12,172 nucleotides of DNA from Pseudomonadota bacterium (GCA_030917225.1 JAUPVD010000476.1:1-12172); one strand, 5' to 3'. Positions 1 to 6,812 are shown, numbered from the stretch's first letter. The notes: generated by a model from the sequence alone, not told the origin. A program made the numbers and translations.

Positions 1-390
1 CGCCGCATCCTGATCGGCACCTACGTGCTGTCGCACGGCTACTACGACGCCTACTACCTGCAGGCGCAGCGCATCCGCCGCCTGATTGCCAACGATTTCG
101 TCGAGGCCTTCAAGCAGTGTGACGTAATCATGGGGCCGACCAGCCCGTGCACCGCCTTCGGCCTCGGCGAAAAGTCTTCAGACCCGGTGCAGATGTACCT
201 CTCGGACATTTACACCATCGCCGTGAATCTCGCCGGTCTGCCCGGCATGTCGATTCCTTGCGGCTTTTCGACCGGTTTGCCGGTCGGCCTGCAACTGATC
301 GGCGACTATTTCGCCGAAGCACGTCTGCTCAACGTCGCCCATCGCTACCAGCAGGTGACGGACTGGCACCTGAAGCAACCGAAGGAGTAA
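1..390 (+). CDS. gatA: Asp-tRNA(Asn)/Glu-tRNA(Gln) amidotransferase subunit A, C-terminal part
   Basis: This is the 3' end of gatA; the reading frame is open from base 1 and ends at TAA 388-390, so about 129 residues are present and the amidase core lies outside the window. GatA hydrolyses glutamine and supplies ammonia to GatB for amidation of mischarged Glu-tRNA(Gln) or Asp-tRNA(Asn) in the cytoplasm. The visible part carries family-typical C-terminal segments: a tyrosine-rich stretch ([16 protein letters not shown]), the [13 protein letters not shown] segment, the [14 protein letters not shown] segment and [15 protein letters not shown] close to the end. The catalytic Ser-cisSer-Lys triad is not in view. 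The gene is followed four bases later by a lipoprotein gene and then by gatB, which supports the assignment. The last codons (AAG GAG TAA) also provide the Shine-Dalgarno sequence of the next gene. Confidence 0.96.
   Translation, partial: RRILIGTYVLSHGYYDAYYLQAQRIRRLIANDFVEAFKQCDVIMGPTSPCTAFGLGEKSSDPVQMYLSDIYTIAVNLAGLPGMSIPCGFSTGLPVGLQLIGDYFAEARLLNVAHRYQQVTDWHLKQPKE
380..386 (+). promoter_or_regulatory. Shine-Dalgarno of the lipoprotein gene, inside the end of gatA
   Basis: The bases GAAGGAG just before and within the last sense codons of gatA lie 8 bases before the ATG at 395. This fixes the start of the lipoprotein gene and suggests its translation is coupled to that of gatA. Confidence 0.7.
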
Positions 391-394
391 GCGC

Positions 395-928
395 ATGCTT
401 GCACGGATTTCATTGATTTTTATGGCAATAGTTCTCAGCGGCTGCGCCTTGTTCGAGCCGGAGCCAGCCCCTCCGCCGCCGCCCCCGCCGCCCAAGCCGG
501 CAGCCAAGGTCGAAACGCCGAAGATTGAATCCCAGCCGTTGAAGCACCTGGCCGGACGCAATTTGAAGCCGATGCCGATCAAGCCGCTGAACGTGAAGAC
601 GCAGTGCACCTTCCGCGACGAAGTGACCGGCACCCGCGGCAAGCTTGACGTGCAGGTGAAGGAAGACGAGGTAAAGCGTTTTGCCGCCGAGGTCAACATC
701 CCCAAACGTGGCATCTGCCGTTTCGACATCAAGGATTTTGGCCAGATCAAATCGCAACACCCGGTTACCTTGAACAGCCGTAACGGCAATGCCTGCGCTG
801 TTCGCATGTGGGAACAAGGCACCCGTGTCACCGTGGCCTTCAGCGATTGCTCGGTGCGGTGTGAGGGCAACGCCTTCGAATACCTCTGGCCAATCCTCAT
901 CGACGGCAAAACCGGCCGCTGCGTCTAA
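395..928 (+). CDS. Proline-rich, cysteine-containing lipoprotein of unknown function
   Basis: This encodes a 177-residue putative lipoprotein. A short positive N-terminus and hydrophobic stretch (residues 4-14) lead to a lipobox L14-S15-G16-C17, so C17 should be lipidated after signal peptidase II cleavage. Residue 18 is Ala, not Asp, which in enterobacterial rules favours outer-membrane sorting. A proline tract follows (eight consecutive prolines at 26-33), giving a stiff linker. The remaining domain (about 65-177) holds six more cysteines, the first at C71 and the last at C176, so disulfide bonding in the periplasm is plausible. I do not recognise a named domain. The gene sits between gatA and gatB, four bases after gatA and 23 before gatB, so it is probably cotranscribed with them, but nothing in the protein suggests a part in tRNA amidation. 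The coding call is secure; the function is unknown. Confidence 0.85.
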   Translation: MLARISLIFMAIVLSGCALFEPEPAPPPPPPPPKPAAKVETPKIESQPLKHLAGRNLKPMPIKPLNVKTQCTFRDEVTGTRGKLDVQVKEDEVKRFAAEVNIPKRGICRFDIKDFGQIKSQHPVTLNSRNGNACAVRMWEQGTRVTVAFSDCSVRCEGNAFEYLWPILIDGKTGRCV

Positions 929-951
929 GCAATCAGGACAAGAGAACACGC

Positions 952-2400
952 ATGAACCAATGGGAAGTCGTCATCGGCATCGAGACCCACGCACAGCTCT
1001 CGACCCAATCCAAGATTTTTTCCGGCGCCTCGACAGCCTTCGGTGCCGAACCAAATACGCAGGCCTGCGCCGTCGATCTGGCGCTGCCCGGCGTACTGCC
1101 GGTGCTCAACCGTGGCGCGGTCGAATGCGCGATCAAATTCGGCTTGGCCATTGACGCCGAAGTCGCACAGAAATCCGTATTCGCCCGCAAGAACTACTTC
1201 TATCCAGACCTGCCGAAGGGCTATCAGATCAGCCAGTTCGAACTTCCGGTCGTCGTCGGTGGCAAGCTCACGATCCAAGTCGGTCAGGGTGAAAAGGCAC
1301 AGGAAAAAACAGTCCGCCTGACCCGCGCGCACCTCGAAGAGGACGCCGGAAAATCGCTGCACGAGGACTTTCACGGCAAATCCGGCATCGACCTGAACCG
1401 TGCCGGCACGCCGCTACTGGAAATCGTGACCGAACCCGACATGTGTTCGTCGGCCGAAGCCGTGGCCTACGCCAAGGCACTGCATGCGCTGGTGCGCTGG
1501 ATCGGCATCTGCGACGGCAACATGCAGGAAGGCTCCTTCCGCTGCGATGCCAACGTTTCGGTACGCCGCCCGGGCCAACCGCTCGGCACCCGGCGCGAGA
1601 TCAAGAACCTGAACTCCTTCCGCTTCATGCAGCAGGCCATCGACTACGAAATCCAGTGGCAGATTGCCGAGATCGAGGACGGTCGCGCCATTCAGCAGGC
1701 AACGGTGTTGTTCGATCCCGATACCGGTGAGACGCGGATGATGCGCTCGAAGGAAGATGCGCACGACTACCGCTATTTCCCCGATCCTGATTTGCTGCCC
1801 TTGATGATTTCGCGCGACTGGGTCGAGCGCACGCGCAAGACCATGCCGGAACTGCCGGAAGCCAAGAAACAGCGCTTCGTGGCTGACTATGGCCTCTCCG
1901 CGTACGACGCCGCAGCGCTGACTGGATCGCTGGAGATCGCCGACTTCTACGAAGCCACCGTTAGCGCAGCAGGAAAACCGAGCGCCAAACCTTGTGCCAA
2001 CTGGGTCATGGTCGACCTCGCCGGACGACTGAACAAGGATGACAAGGAATTCGGTCAGTCGCCGGTTTCAGCCGCGCAGCTTGGCGGTCTCGTTGCCCGC
2101 ATCGCCGACAACACTATCTCCAACAACATCGCCAAGAAAGTGTTTGAGGCACTGTGGAATGGCGAAGGCAGTTCGGCCGATGAGGTCATAGAAAAACAGG
2201 GGCTGAAGCAGATCACCGACACCGGTGCCATTGAGGCGCTGATCGACGAGGTACTGGCTGCCAACGCGGCGATGGTCGCGGAGTTCAAGGCCGGCAAGGA
2301 GAAAGCCTTCAACGCGCTGGTCGGCCAGGCGATGAAGGCGACCAAGGGCAAGGCCAACCCGCAACAGGTCAACGAGCTGCTGAAGAAGAAATTGTCCTGA
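952..2400 (+). CDS. gatB: Asp-tRNA(Asn)/Glu-tRNA(Gln) amidotransferase subunit B
   Basis: This is full-length GatB, 482 residues, the usual size. GatB binds the mischarged Glu-tRNA(Gln) or Asp-tRNA(Asn), activates the side-chain carboxylate with ATP and amidates it using ammonia delivered from GatA. Family signatures are clear: the N-terminal [38 protein letters not shown] near residues 147-164, [19 protein letters not shown] starting at residue 187, and [11 protein letters not shown] soon after. The C-terminal 150 residues form the helical GatB/YqeY tRNA-binding region, ending in a lysine-rich tail (NELLKKKLS). The start at ATG 952 gives the canonical [14 protein letters not shown]-terminus, with a purine-rich AGGACAAGAGA stretch upstream as a plausible ribosome binding site. 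It is the last gene of the gatA-lipoprotein-gatB run. The sequence alone does not say whether Asn-tRNA, Gln-tRNA or both are made. Confidence 0.98.
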   Translation: MNQWEVVIGIETHAQLSTQSKIFSGASTAFGAEPNTQACAVDLALPGVLPVLNRGAVECAIKFGLAIDAEVAQKSVFARKNYFYPDLPKGYQISQFELPVVVGGKLTIQVGQGEKAQEKTVRLTRAHLEEDAGKSLHEDFHGKSGIDLNRAGTPLLEIVTEPDMCSSAEAVAYAKALHALVRWIGICDGNMQEGSFRCDANVSVRRPGQPLGTRREIKNLNSFRFMQQAIDYEIQWQIAEIEDGRAIQQATVLFDPDTGETRMMRSKEDAHDYRYFPDPDLLPLMISRDWVERTRKTMPELPEAKKQRFVADYGLSAYDAAALTGSLEIADFYEATVSAAGKPSAKPCANWVMVDLAGRLNKDDKEFGQSPVSAAQLGGLVARIADNTISNNIAKKVFEALWNGEGSSADEVIEKQGLKQITDTGAIEALIDEVLAANAAMVAEFKAGKEKAFNALVGQAMKATKGKANPQQVNELLKKKLS

Positions 2401-2424
2401 CCGGACAGTGACGTACTACCGGGT

Positions 2425-2443
2425 TCGCGCCCATCCGGCGCGA
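2425..2443. terminator. GC-rich hairpin between convergent gatB and the DUF4124-like gene
   Basis: Bases 2425-2431 (TCGCGCC) pair perfectly with 2437-2443 (GGCGCGA) around a five-base loop. It lies in the 53-base gap between two convergent genes, where a bidirectional terminator is expected. No T-run follows on either strand, so it is not a canonical intrinsic terminator and may only protect 3' ends. Confidence 0.35.
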
Positions 2444-2453
2444 CGCTTCGGGC

Positions 2454-3083
2454 TTACTGAGGTGGCGGACGGTTGCGCTTGAGGGCGACGAAACGACGCA
2501 GATCCTCGTCGTATTTTTCCCTGATCGTGTCCATTTCCTTGCGCTTCGCCGCGATCAGGTTTTCCTGCGCCTGGATCTCGAAATCGCCATCCCGGAGGCC
2601 TTTCTCGATCTCCGGTGGCAATGCGCGTTTCTTGTAGAACTCGGCTTCATCCTCGAATTTCTTGCGCCGCTGCTTGGCCTCGGCGATCTTGTCCATTGCC
2701 GCCTTGATGCTGGTGATGGTATCGGCCTCGGCCCGCTTGCGCATCAACTCGATATCGGCTTCGCTACCATAGGTCTGCAGCAAGGCGCGATCAAGGCGCG
2801 CCTGCTCCTTGGCCGCCGCCTCTTCTTCCTTCTTTCGCCGCTCTTCCGTCGCCCGCAGTGCCCGCTGCTCCGCCGTCAACGGTGCCTCGACCTGGCGCAC
2901 GGTCATGCCACTCTGGTTGAGTTCCCGATAAGCACGGCCGTAACACGCCGGTGGCAGGATATCCCCACACACCTGCTTGCCTCGCTCATCAAGACAGCAA
3001 ATGACGTTGGCTGCCGAGACGGGGGCCGCCGTGGCAAGTGCCAGCAGCAAAAAAGCTGTCGTGTTAGCCGCGCGCAACGCCAT
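2454..3083 (-). CDS. Exported DUF4124-like protein with charged coiled-coil region
   Basis: The chosen start (ATG at 3083) gives 209 residues. The N-terminus is a typical signal peptide, with a hydrophobic core ([13 protein letters not shown]) and a VSA-A cleavage site near residue 24. The mature protein opens with a short module, [29 protein letters not shown], resembling the DUF4124 domain seen in many betaproteobacterial periplasmic proteins and here holding four cysteines. The rest, from about residue 55, is rich in E, K, R, A and Q and is probably a long alpha-helical coiled coil, ending in a basic proline tail (KRNRPPPQ). The start overlaps the end of pyrE by 20 bases. AGGAG lies only one base before ATG 3083 but seven before a TTG at 3077, so TTG may be the real start; an ATG at 3116 is also in frame but would extend the protein before the signal peptide. 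Function unknown. Confidence 0.82.
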   Translation of the reverse strand: MALRAANTTAFLLLALATAAPVSAANVICCLDERGKQVCGDILPPACYGRAYRELNQSGMTVRQVEAPLTAEQRALRATEERRKKEEEAAAKEQARLDRALLQTYGSEADIELMRKRAEADTITSIKAAMDKIAEAKQRRKKFEDEAEFYKKRALPPEIEKGLRDGDFEIQAQENLIAAKRKEMDTIREKYDEDLRRFVALKRNRPPPQ

Positions 3084-3708
3084 ACTCCTGTCGATAAGCC
3101 GCCACGGCCGCTTCATTCGCCTTCAGGTCGGCGCGACCGCCGAGAAATGCCAGCAGATCCTCCAGCGTCGCGACCGCAACCACCGGTATGCCGTAGTCGC
3201 GCTCGACTTCCTGCACAGCCGACAGCGAACTGGTGCCGCGCTCCATACGATCCAGCGCGATGACGACGCCGCAGGGCGACGCGCCGGCGGCGCGGATCAT
3301 CTCGACCGACTCGCGCACCGAGGTTCCGGCGGAGATGACGTCGTCGACGATGAGCACCCGCCCGGTCAGTGGCGCACCGACCAAGGTACCGCCTTCGCCA
3401 TGGTCCTTGGTTTCCTTGCGGTTGTAGGCATACGGAAGATTCGTGCCCTGCTGGGCCAGGGCCATAGCCGTCGCGGCAACAAGAGGTATGCCCTTGTAGG
3501 CCGGGCCGAACAGCACATCGATCGAGAGGCCGCTGGCCGAGATGGCCTTGGCGTAGAATTGCGCCAGACGATTGAGCGAAGCGCCGTCGTTGAACAGACC
3601 AGCATTGAAAAAGTAGGGCGACAACCGACCCGCCTTGGTCTTGAACTCGCCAAAACGAAGCACATTCTGGCCGACGGCAAACTCGATAAATTCTTGACGA
3701 AAGTCCAT
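3064..3708 (-). CDS. pyrE: Orotate phosphoribosyltransferase
   Basis: PyrE transfers the phosphoribosyl group of PRPP to orotate, forming OMP in de novo pyrimidine synthesis. The product has 214 residues, the family's usual length, if it starts at ATG 3708 ([20 protein letters not shown]). An in-frame ATG at 3732 would add eight residues not typical of the family. Visible motifs are the N-terminal [18 protein letters not shown], the [11 protein letters not shown] segment at 67-76, [15 protein letters not shown] at about 93-107 (the flexible catalytic loop with its lysines), and the PRPP-binding signature [14 protein letters not shown] at 118-131 with the acidic pair D122-D123. It is transcribed away from exoA, a common betaproteobacterial arrangement, and its 3' end overlaps the downstream DUF4124-like gene. 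Confidence 0.97.
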   Translation of the reverse strand: MDFRQEFIEFAVGQNVLRFGEFKTKAGRLSPYFFNAGLFNDGASLNRLAQFYAKAISASGLSIDVLFGPAYKGIPLVAATAMALAQQGTNLPYAYNRKETKDHGEGGTLVGAPLTGRVLIVDDVISAGTSVRESVEMIRAAGASPCGVVIALDRMERGTSSLSAVQEVERDYGIPVVAVATLEDLLAFLGGRADLKANEAAVAAYRQEYGVARG

Positions 3709-3723
3709 GGATATCCAGGTACG

Positions 3724-3740
3724 CCGCCTCAAGCAGGCGG
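3724..3740. other. Short perfect hairpin in the pyrE leader
   Basis: CCGCCT (3724-3729) and AGGCGG (3735-3740) form a six-base-pair stem with a five-base loop, starting 15 bases upstream of the pyrE start codon. It would lie in the pyrE 5' untranslated RNA. It lacks a T-run, so it is not an intrinsic terminator. It may modulate ribosome access or stability, or may be chance. Confidence 0.35.
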
Positions 3741-3759
3741 GGATTTCAATGAACTGCTC

Positions 3760-3788
3760 ATGCTACGCATCCTGACGCCGACTGACAA
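3760..3788 (-). promoter_or_regulatory. Candidate sigma-70 promoter for pyrE
   Basis: On the minus strand a -35-like TTGTCA (3788-3783) is separated by 17 bases from a -10-like TAGCAT (3765-3760, four of six consensus bases). The predicted transcription start, near 3753, would give a leader of about 45 bases that includes the hairpin at 3724-3740. The position and spacing are good, but the match is moderate. Confidence 0.45.
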
Positions 3789-3850
3789 CGGTAATAATTG
3801 GCATTTCCAGCATATCCCGACTTTCCGGACAACCGACACCAACAAATACC

Positions 3851-4639
3851 ATGCGCATCATCACACTCAACCTCAACGGCATTCGCTCCGCCTGGAACAA
3901 GGGCTTGCTCCCATGGCTGGAAGCGCAGAAGGCAGACGTCGTCTGCCTGCAGGAGCTAAAGGCGCAGCACGCCGACCTGACCGCCGAAATGCAGGCGCCG
4001 GACGGCCTGCACGCTTACTACCACTGCGCTGAAAAGAAGGGCTACAGCGGTGTCGGCCTGTGGTGCCGGAACAAACCAGACCGTGTCATCGAAGGGCTGG
4101 GGCACGTAGAGTTCGATGCCGAAGGCCGTTTCATCCGCGCCGACTTCGGCGCACTTTCCGTCATCTCGCTCTACCTGCCCTCCGGCTCCAGCTCGCCCGA
4201 ACGGCAGGAAGCCAAGTTCCGCTTCATGGACTACTTTCAGCCGATGATGGCCGATATCGCCAAGGAGGGTCGGGATGTGGTGATCTGCGGTGACTGGAAT
4301 ATCGCACACCAGCAGATCGACCTGAAGAACTGGAAGTCGAACCAGAAAAATTCCGGCTTCCTGCCCGAGGAACGTGCCTGGATGAGCCGGTTGCTTGACC
4401 TGAAGGATGGCGCGGGCTGGGTCGATGTCTATCGCACACTGCATCCGGAGACCACCGACGACTGCTACACTTGGTGGTCGAATCGAGGTCAAGCCTGGGC
4501 CAAGAACGTAGGCTGGCGACTCGATTACCAGTTGGCAACACCGGCCCTTGCGGCCAGGGCTCAGTGTGCTTCCGTATGGAAGACATCTCGCTTTTCCGAC
4601 CATGCCCCGCTGAGCATCGACTACGACTATGCGATCTGA
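3851..4639 (+). CDS. exoA: Exodeoxyribonuclease III / class II AP endonuclease
   Basis: This encodes a 262-residue member of the EEP (endonuclease/exonuclease/phosphatase) superfamily, of exonuclease III type, which incises DNA at abasic sites and removes 3' blocking groups in base excision repair. The metal and catalytic landmarks are present: N7 in LNLNGIRSA, E35 in VVCLQELK, a tyrosine in SLYLPSGSS, D148 and N150 in CGDWNIAHQQIDLKN, the GWRLDYQLAT segment, and the terminal SDHAPLSIDY with H251. Length is normal and nothing key is missing. No strong Shine-Dalgarno precedes ATG 3851, but the MRIITLNLNGIRSA start is canonical. It is divergent from pyrE across a 142-base gap. It could act in the same pathway as the uracil-DNA glycosylase encoded further on, since glycosylases create its abasic substrate, though the two genes are not in one operon. 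The xthA name is equally usable. Confidence 0.96.
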   Translation: MRIITLNLNGIRSAWNKGLLPWLEAQKADVVCLQELKAQHADLTAEMQAPDGLHAYYHCAEKKGYSGVGLWCRNKPDRVIEGLGHVEFDAEGRFIRADFGALSVISLYLPSGSSSPERQEAKFRFMDYFQPMMADIAKEGRDVVICGDWNIAHQQIDLKNWKSNQKNSGFLPEERAWMSRLLDLKDGAGWVDVYRTLHPETTDDCYTWWSNRGQAWAKNVGWRLDYQLATPALAARAQCASVWKTSRFSDHAPLSIDYDYAI

Positions 4640-4676
4640 TTGCCTTGCGGGGCGCGAAGCGCTACGCTAAGCAATC
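4638..4676. repeat. Imperfect inverted repeat after exoA
   Basis: GATTGC at 4638-4643, overlapping the exoA stop codon, is complementary to GCAATC at 4671-4676, and inner bases (TTGCG with CGCTAA) extend the pairing with small bulges. It could form a 3' stem-loop on the exoA message. The run TTTT at 4690-4693 is too far away for a classic terminator, and the repeat overlaps the candidate promoter of the next cluster. Confidence 0.35.
4661..4671 (+). promoter_or_regulatory. Candidate sigma-S-type -10 element for the yqjD-like cluster
   Basis: GCTACGCT at 4661-4668 fits the first eight positions of the sigma-S-preferred extended -10 consensus KCTAYRCTTAA; the next three bases (AAG) fit less well. 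A start near 4675 would leave a 44-base leader before ATG 4719. Escherichia coli yqjD and elaB are known to be RpoS-dependent, which makes this reasonable. No convincing -35 is seen, which sigma-S promoters tolerate. Confidence 0.4.
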
Positions 4677-4718
4677 GGAAGTCATTCGCTTTTAAACCCT
4701 CTTACTCAAGGAATCATC

Positions 4719-5033
4719 ATGGCTGACAACACCGAACTCGCCTCCAAGGACAAACTCGTTAGCGACATGAAGGTCGTCATCGCCGACGCTGAAGAAATGC
4801 TCCGCGTAACGGCCAACCAGGCCGGCGAGAAAGCCGTCGAGTTGCGCGCACGCATTACCGAGCGCCTGCGTGACGCCAAGGTGCGCATTCAGGATGCAGA
4901 AGCCGCGATCGTGGACAAAACCAAGGCTGCCGCCCGCGCCACCGATGACTTCGTGCACGACCACCCGTGGCAGGCCGTCGGTGTTGCCGCTGCGGTCGGT
5001 TTGGCGCTGGGCGTCCTCATCGGCCGTCGTTAA
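4719..5033 (+). CDS. YqjD/ElaB-like DUF883 tail-anchored membrane protein
   Basis: A 104-residue protein of the ElaB/YqjD/CsbD-adjacent DUF883 type. Residues 1-80 are charged and helical, with heptad-like runs (DKLVSDMKVVIADAEEMLRV), and the C-terminus is one membrane segment (about 83-101, WQAVGVAAAVGLALGVLIG) ending in a GRR tail. The HPWQAVG lead into the membrane segment is characteristic. Known homologues in E. coli attach to the inner membrane by this tail; YqjD and ElaB bind ribosomes in stationary phase. AAGGA ends seven bases before ATG 4719 and is a good ribosome binding site. It is the first gene of a four-gene cluster whose next members resemble YqjE and YqjK, matching the E. coli yqjD-yqjE-yqjK order. 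Ribosome binding is inferred from the family only. Confidence 0.9.
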   Translation: MADNTELASKDKLVSDMKVVIADAEEMLRVTANQAGEKAVELRARITERLRDAKVRIQDAEAAIVDKTKAAARATDDFVHDHPWQAVGVAAAVGLALGVLIGRR

Positions 5034-5042
5034 GCCGTCCGC

Positions 5043-5453
5043 ATGAGCTCCACCCCGGGCACAGGGGAGGCCGGCGGCCTCCTCGCCGCCCTGCGCAACA
5101 CGACAGCCACACTGGTGGCGACGGCGCGTACGCGCGTCGAGCTTGCCGGCAATGAACTGGAGACCGAGCGGCTTCGGCTGGTTCGGGCACTTTTCCTCGG
5201 CATCTCGGCGCTGTTCTGCTTTGGCGTCGGCCTTCTGCTGCTGCTTGGCTTGGTGCTGATCATCCATTGGGAAAGCAGGCTTCTGGTGCTGAGCGGTTTC
5301 GGTGCCACCTTCGTCCTCGCCGGTATCGTCCTTTTTGCCGCCATGAAGCAGGCCAACCGCCGGCATCAGGCTTTCGCCGCCACCATCGCCGAACTTGAAG
5401 AAGACCTTCGCCAGTTGCGCGCCGTCTCCGGCAATGACAAATCGCCAGATTGA
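5043..5453 (+). CDS. YqjE-like phage holin family (holin-X) inner membrane protein
   Basis: This 136-residue protein has a soluble N-terminal helix (about 14-47, with TARTRVELAGNELETERLRL), two membrane segments (about 48-75 and 79-101), and a charged C-terminal helix (about 103-130). This is the architecture of the YqjE / putative Actinobacterial holin-X group; despite the name these are chromosomal proteins with no shown lytic role. It starts nine bases after the DUF883 gene, with no obvious Shine-Dalgarno, so it probably depends on translation of that gene. Its end overlaps the next start by 20 bases. Family assignment comes from fold pattern and gene order; cellular function is not established. 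Confidence 0.85.
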   Translation: MSSTPGTGEAGGLLAALRNTTATLVATARTRVELAGNELETERLRLVRALFLGISALFCFGVGLLLLLGLVLIIHWESRLLVLSGFGATFVLAGIVLFAAMKQANRRHQAFAATIAELEEDLRQLRAVSGNDKSPD

Positions 5454-5763
5454 ACTCGCCCTGAAGCGGGGCCGCCTGCAGGAACGGATCGCCGGCCAGC
5501 GGGCTACGCTCGCCGTACAGACGGTTCCCATCATCAGGGCACTGGAAAAGACCGACCGGGCCATCGTTGCCGGGCGTACTGGCGTCGATTACATCAAGCA
5601 CCACCCCGGCCAGGTCGGTACGGCCATCGCCGTGCTCGCCATCCTGCGACCCAAGCGCGTCTGGCGCTGGGGAAGACGGGCCTTTGTCGCTTGGGGCATC
5701 TGGAAGAAAGTACGCGACCGGCTGGACAGCGCCGGACTGATCGGTCGGCGCAACGCGGCATGA
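5434..5763 (+). CDS. YqjK-like protein
   Basis: The start at ATG 5434 gives 109 residues and overlaps the upstream gene by 20 bases; an ATG at 5395 is also in frame but lies deeper in that gene and adds a non-typical N-terminus. The N-terminal part (TNRQIELALKRGRLQERIAGQR) is a basic amphipathic helix of the sort seen in YqjK proteins. A weakly hydrophobic segment (about 60-72, GQVGTAIAVLAIL) and a basic, tryptophan-rich C-terminus (KRVWRWGRRAFVAWGIWKKV) suggest membrane association. It stops at TGA 5761-5763, where ATGA starts the next gene. The position after a YqjD-like and a YqjE-like gene strongly supports the name. The molecular role is unknown. Confidence 0.8.
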   Translation: MTNRQIELALKRGRLQERIAGQRATLAVQTVPIIRALEKTDRAIVAGRTGVDYIKHHPGQVGTAIAVLAILRPKRVWRWGRRAFVAWGIWKKVRDRLDSAGLIGRRNAA

Positions 5764-6116
5764 GCGAAAATCGGGACAAACCAGCGCCAGTGACGGACGG
5801 CGCCCTGAATCGTTTTTTGACCAGCCAGAAGCGCGAAGCCCGGCATGTGCTCACCGAATTGCTGGCGGTGCGGGGGCTCATGCCCCTGCTGATGAAATCC
5901 CGCAACGGCGACAGCTGGACGGTTGAAGAAAAATCCGAGTTGATCGCCCAGTTGCGGCGCCTTTCACGCCTTTCGCCCTACCTGCTGTTCCTGCTTGTTC
6001 CCGGCTCAGCCCTGATGCTGCCGGCCTACGCCTGGTGGCTCGACCGTCGTCGCGAAACCCGACCGGAACAACCGCGTCCCGGACCCGCTTCAGCACCAGA
6101 TTCCCTGCGCCCTTAG
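5760..6116 (+). CDS. Small LETM1-like membrane protein
   Basis: This encodes a 118-residue protein whose ATG overlaps the stop of the YqjK-like gene (ATGA), so the two are probably translationally coupled. Residues 20-75 are helical and charged (REARHVLTELLAVRGL, SELIAQLRRLSRL). One hydrophobic segment follows (about 79-97, PYLLFLLVPGSALMLPAYAW), then WWLDRRR and a proline-rich tail. The combination of an LRRLS helix leading into a LVPGS-LP membrane stretch is reminiscent of small bacterial LETM1-like proteins; mitochondrial LETM1 is a cation/proton exchange factor, but that activity must not be assumed here. It closes the four-gene cluster. Its last 27 bases overlap the 3' end of the opposing glycosylase gene. 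Confidence 0.75.
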   Translation: MSENRDKPAPVTDGALNRFLTSQKREARHVLTELLAVRGLMPLLMKSRNGDSWTVEEKSELIAQLRRLSRLSPYLLFLLVPGSALMLPAYAWWLDRRRETRPEQPRPGPASAPDSLRP

Positions 6117-6812
6117 CTGCTTCTCGGCGGCCTCGGCCCAGCCACGATTGGCCGCCGGGCTGGCCGGACTCGGATGCAGCACGCGGCCGATCCTTACGTT
6201 CATGCCAACCAGCGCCTCGGCTGCGCGTGACTCGGCAAAACCACCGACACCGATCAGCCATTCAGGCTCAAGCGCCTCGACCACCGCCCGCAAATGCGCA
6301 TCGCAGGCGGCCTCCAGCGGCGCTGTCTCGCTTGCCGGCAGTTTGTCCGGTGTCAGATTGCGGCCATGGTCAAAAAAGGCCAGCGGGCAGTAGTTGGCAA
6401 CGAAATGCTCGGCAAAAAAATCGTCTGCGCGGGGAAAGTGCTGGCTGAACAGCCCCCACAACCGACGGCCGCTGACTTCCGAACGTGCGCAGGCAAACCC
6501 CTCGATTGGCCGCTTGGGATTCTCGACCGCAGGTTTGTTTACCGGTGCTTCGATGCCCATCCAGTTACGCACCGCCTCGATCTCGCCGAAGGGCACCCCC
6601 GTCTGCACCATGCCGAAAGGACCGGGGTTCATGCCGAGAAAGACAATGCGTTTGCGACCCGTGCCATAGCGGCGCAGATACTGTTCGTGTGGTGCCCAGG
6701 CATAGTCGAGCGGGTTATAGACATGGCTCACCGGCGCGGCAAAGCGCATCGGCGCCAACACTGCCGACAGTTCCTGGGCGGCGGCAATCAGTTTTTCCGA
6801 GCTTCGTTCCAT
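6090..6812 (-). CDS. SMUG1-type uracil-DNA glycosylase
   Basis: A 240-residue protein matching the SMUG1 family of uracil-DNA glycosylases (family 3), which excise uracil and some oxidised pyrimidines from DNA and leave an abasic site. Motif 1 is GMNPGPFGMVQTGVPFGE at 60-77, with N62 in place of the conserved Asn that polarises water in SMUG1; motif 2 is HPSPASP with H213. In between, VANYCPLAFF provides the Asn used for uracil recognition. The loop after motif 2 (AANRGW) corresponds to the DNA-wedging insertion that in human SMUG1 contains HPSPRNPQANKGW; the Arg of that motif is Ala here. AAGG eight bases upstream supports ATG 6812. It overlaps the end of the ampG-like gene by 25 bases and so is likely cotranscribed with it, and converges with the LETM1-like gene. 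Bacterial SMUG1 proteins exist (for example in Geobacter) but are scattered. Confidence 0.92.
   Translation of the reverse strand: MERSSEKLIAAAQELSAVLAPMRFAAPVSHVYNPLDYAWAPHEQYLRRYGTGRKRIVFLGMNPGPFGMVQTGVPFGEIEAVRNWMGIEAPVNKPAVENPKRPIEGFACARSEVSGRRLWGLFSQHFPRADDFFAEHFVANYCPLAFFDHGRNLTPDKLPASETAPLEAACDAHLRAVVEALEPEWLIGVGGFAESRAAEALVGMNVRIGRVLHPSPASPAANRGWAEAAEKQLRAQGIWC

Noticed and set aside
178..909. Minus-strand frame with a glycine run opposite the lipoprotein and gatA genes
   Set aside because: The glycine run is the mirror of the poly-proline tract, and the frame crosses gatA and the lipoprotein gene, both well supported.
2977..4032. 351-codon plus-strand frame across pyrE and the start of exoA
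   Set aside because: It is antisense to pyrE and out of frame with exoA, both of which have clear motifs.
5043..5453. Holin-family protein as a sign of a prophage
   Set aside because: The holin-X/YqjE group is chromosomal, and its neighbours are the YqjD- and YqjK-like genes. There is no endolysin, integrase or structural phage gene.
4692..5564. 290-codon minus-strand frame opposite the yqjD-like cluster
   Set aside because: The plus-strand genes have ribosome binding sites, membrane segments and a known gene order; the opposite product is low-complexity and Q/A/R-rich without a domain.
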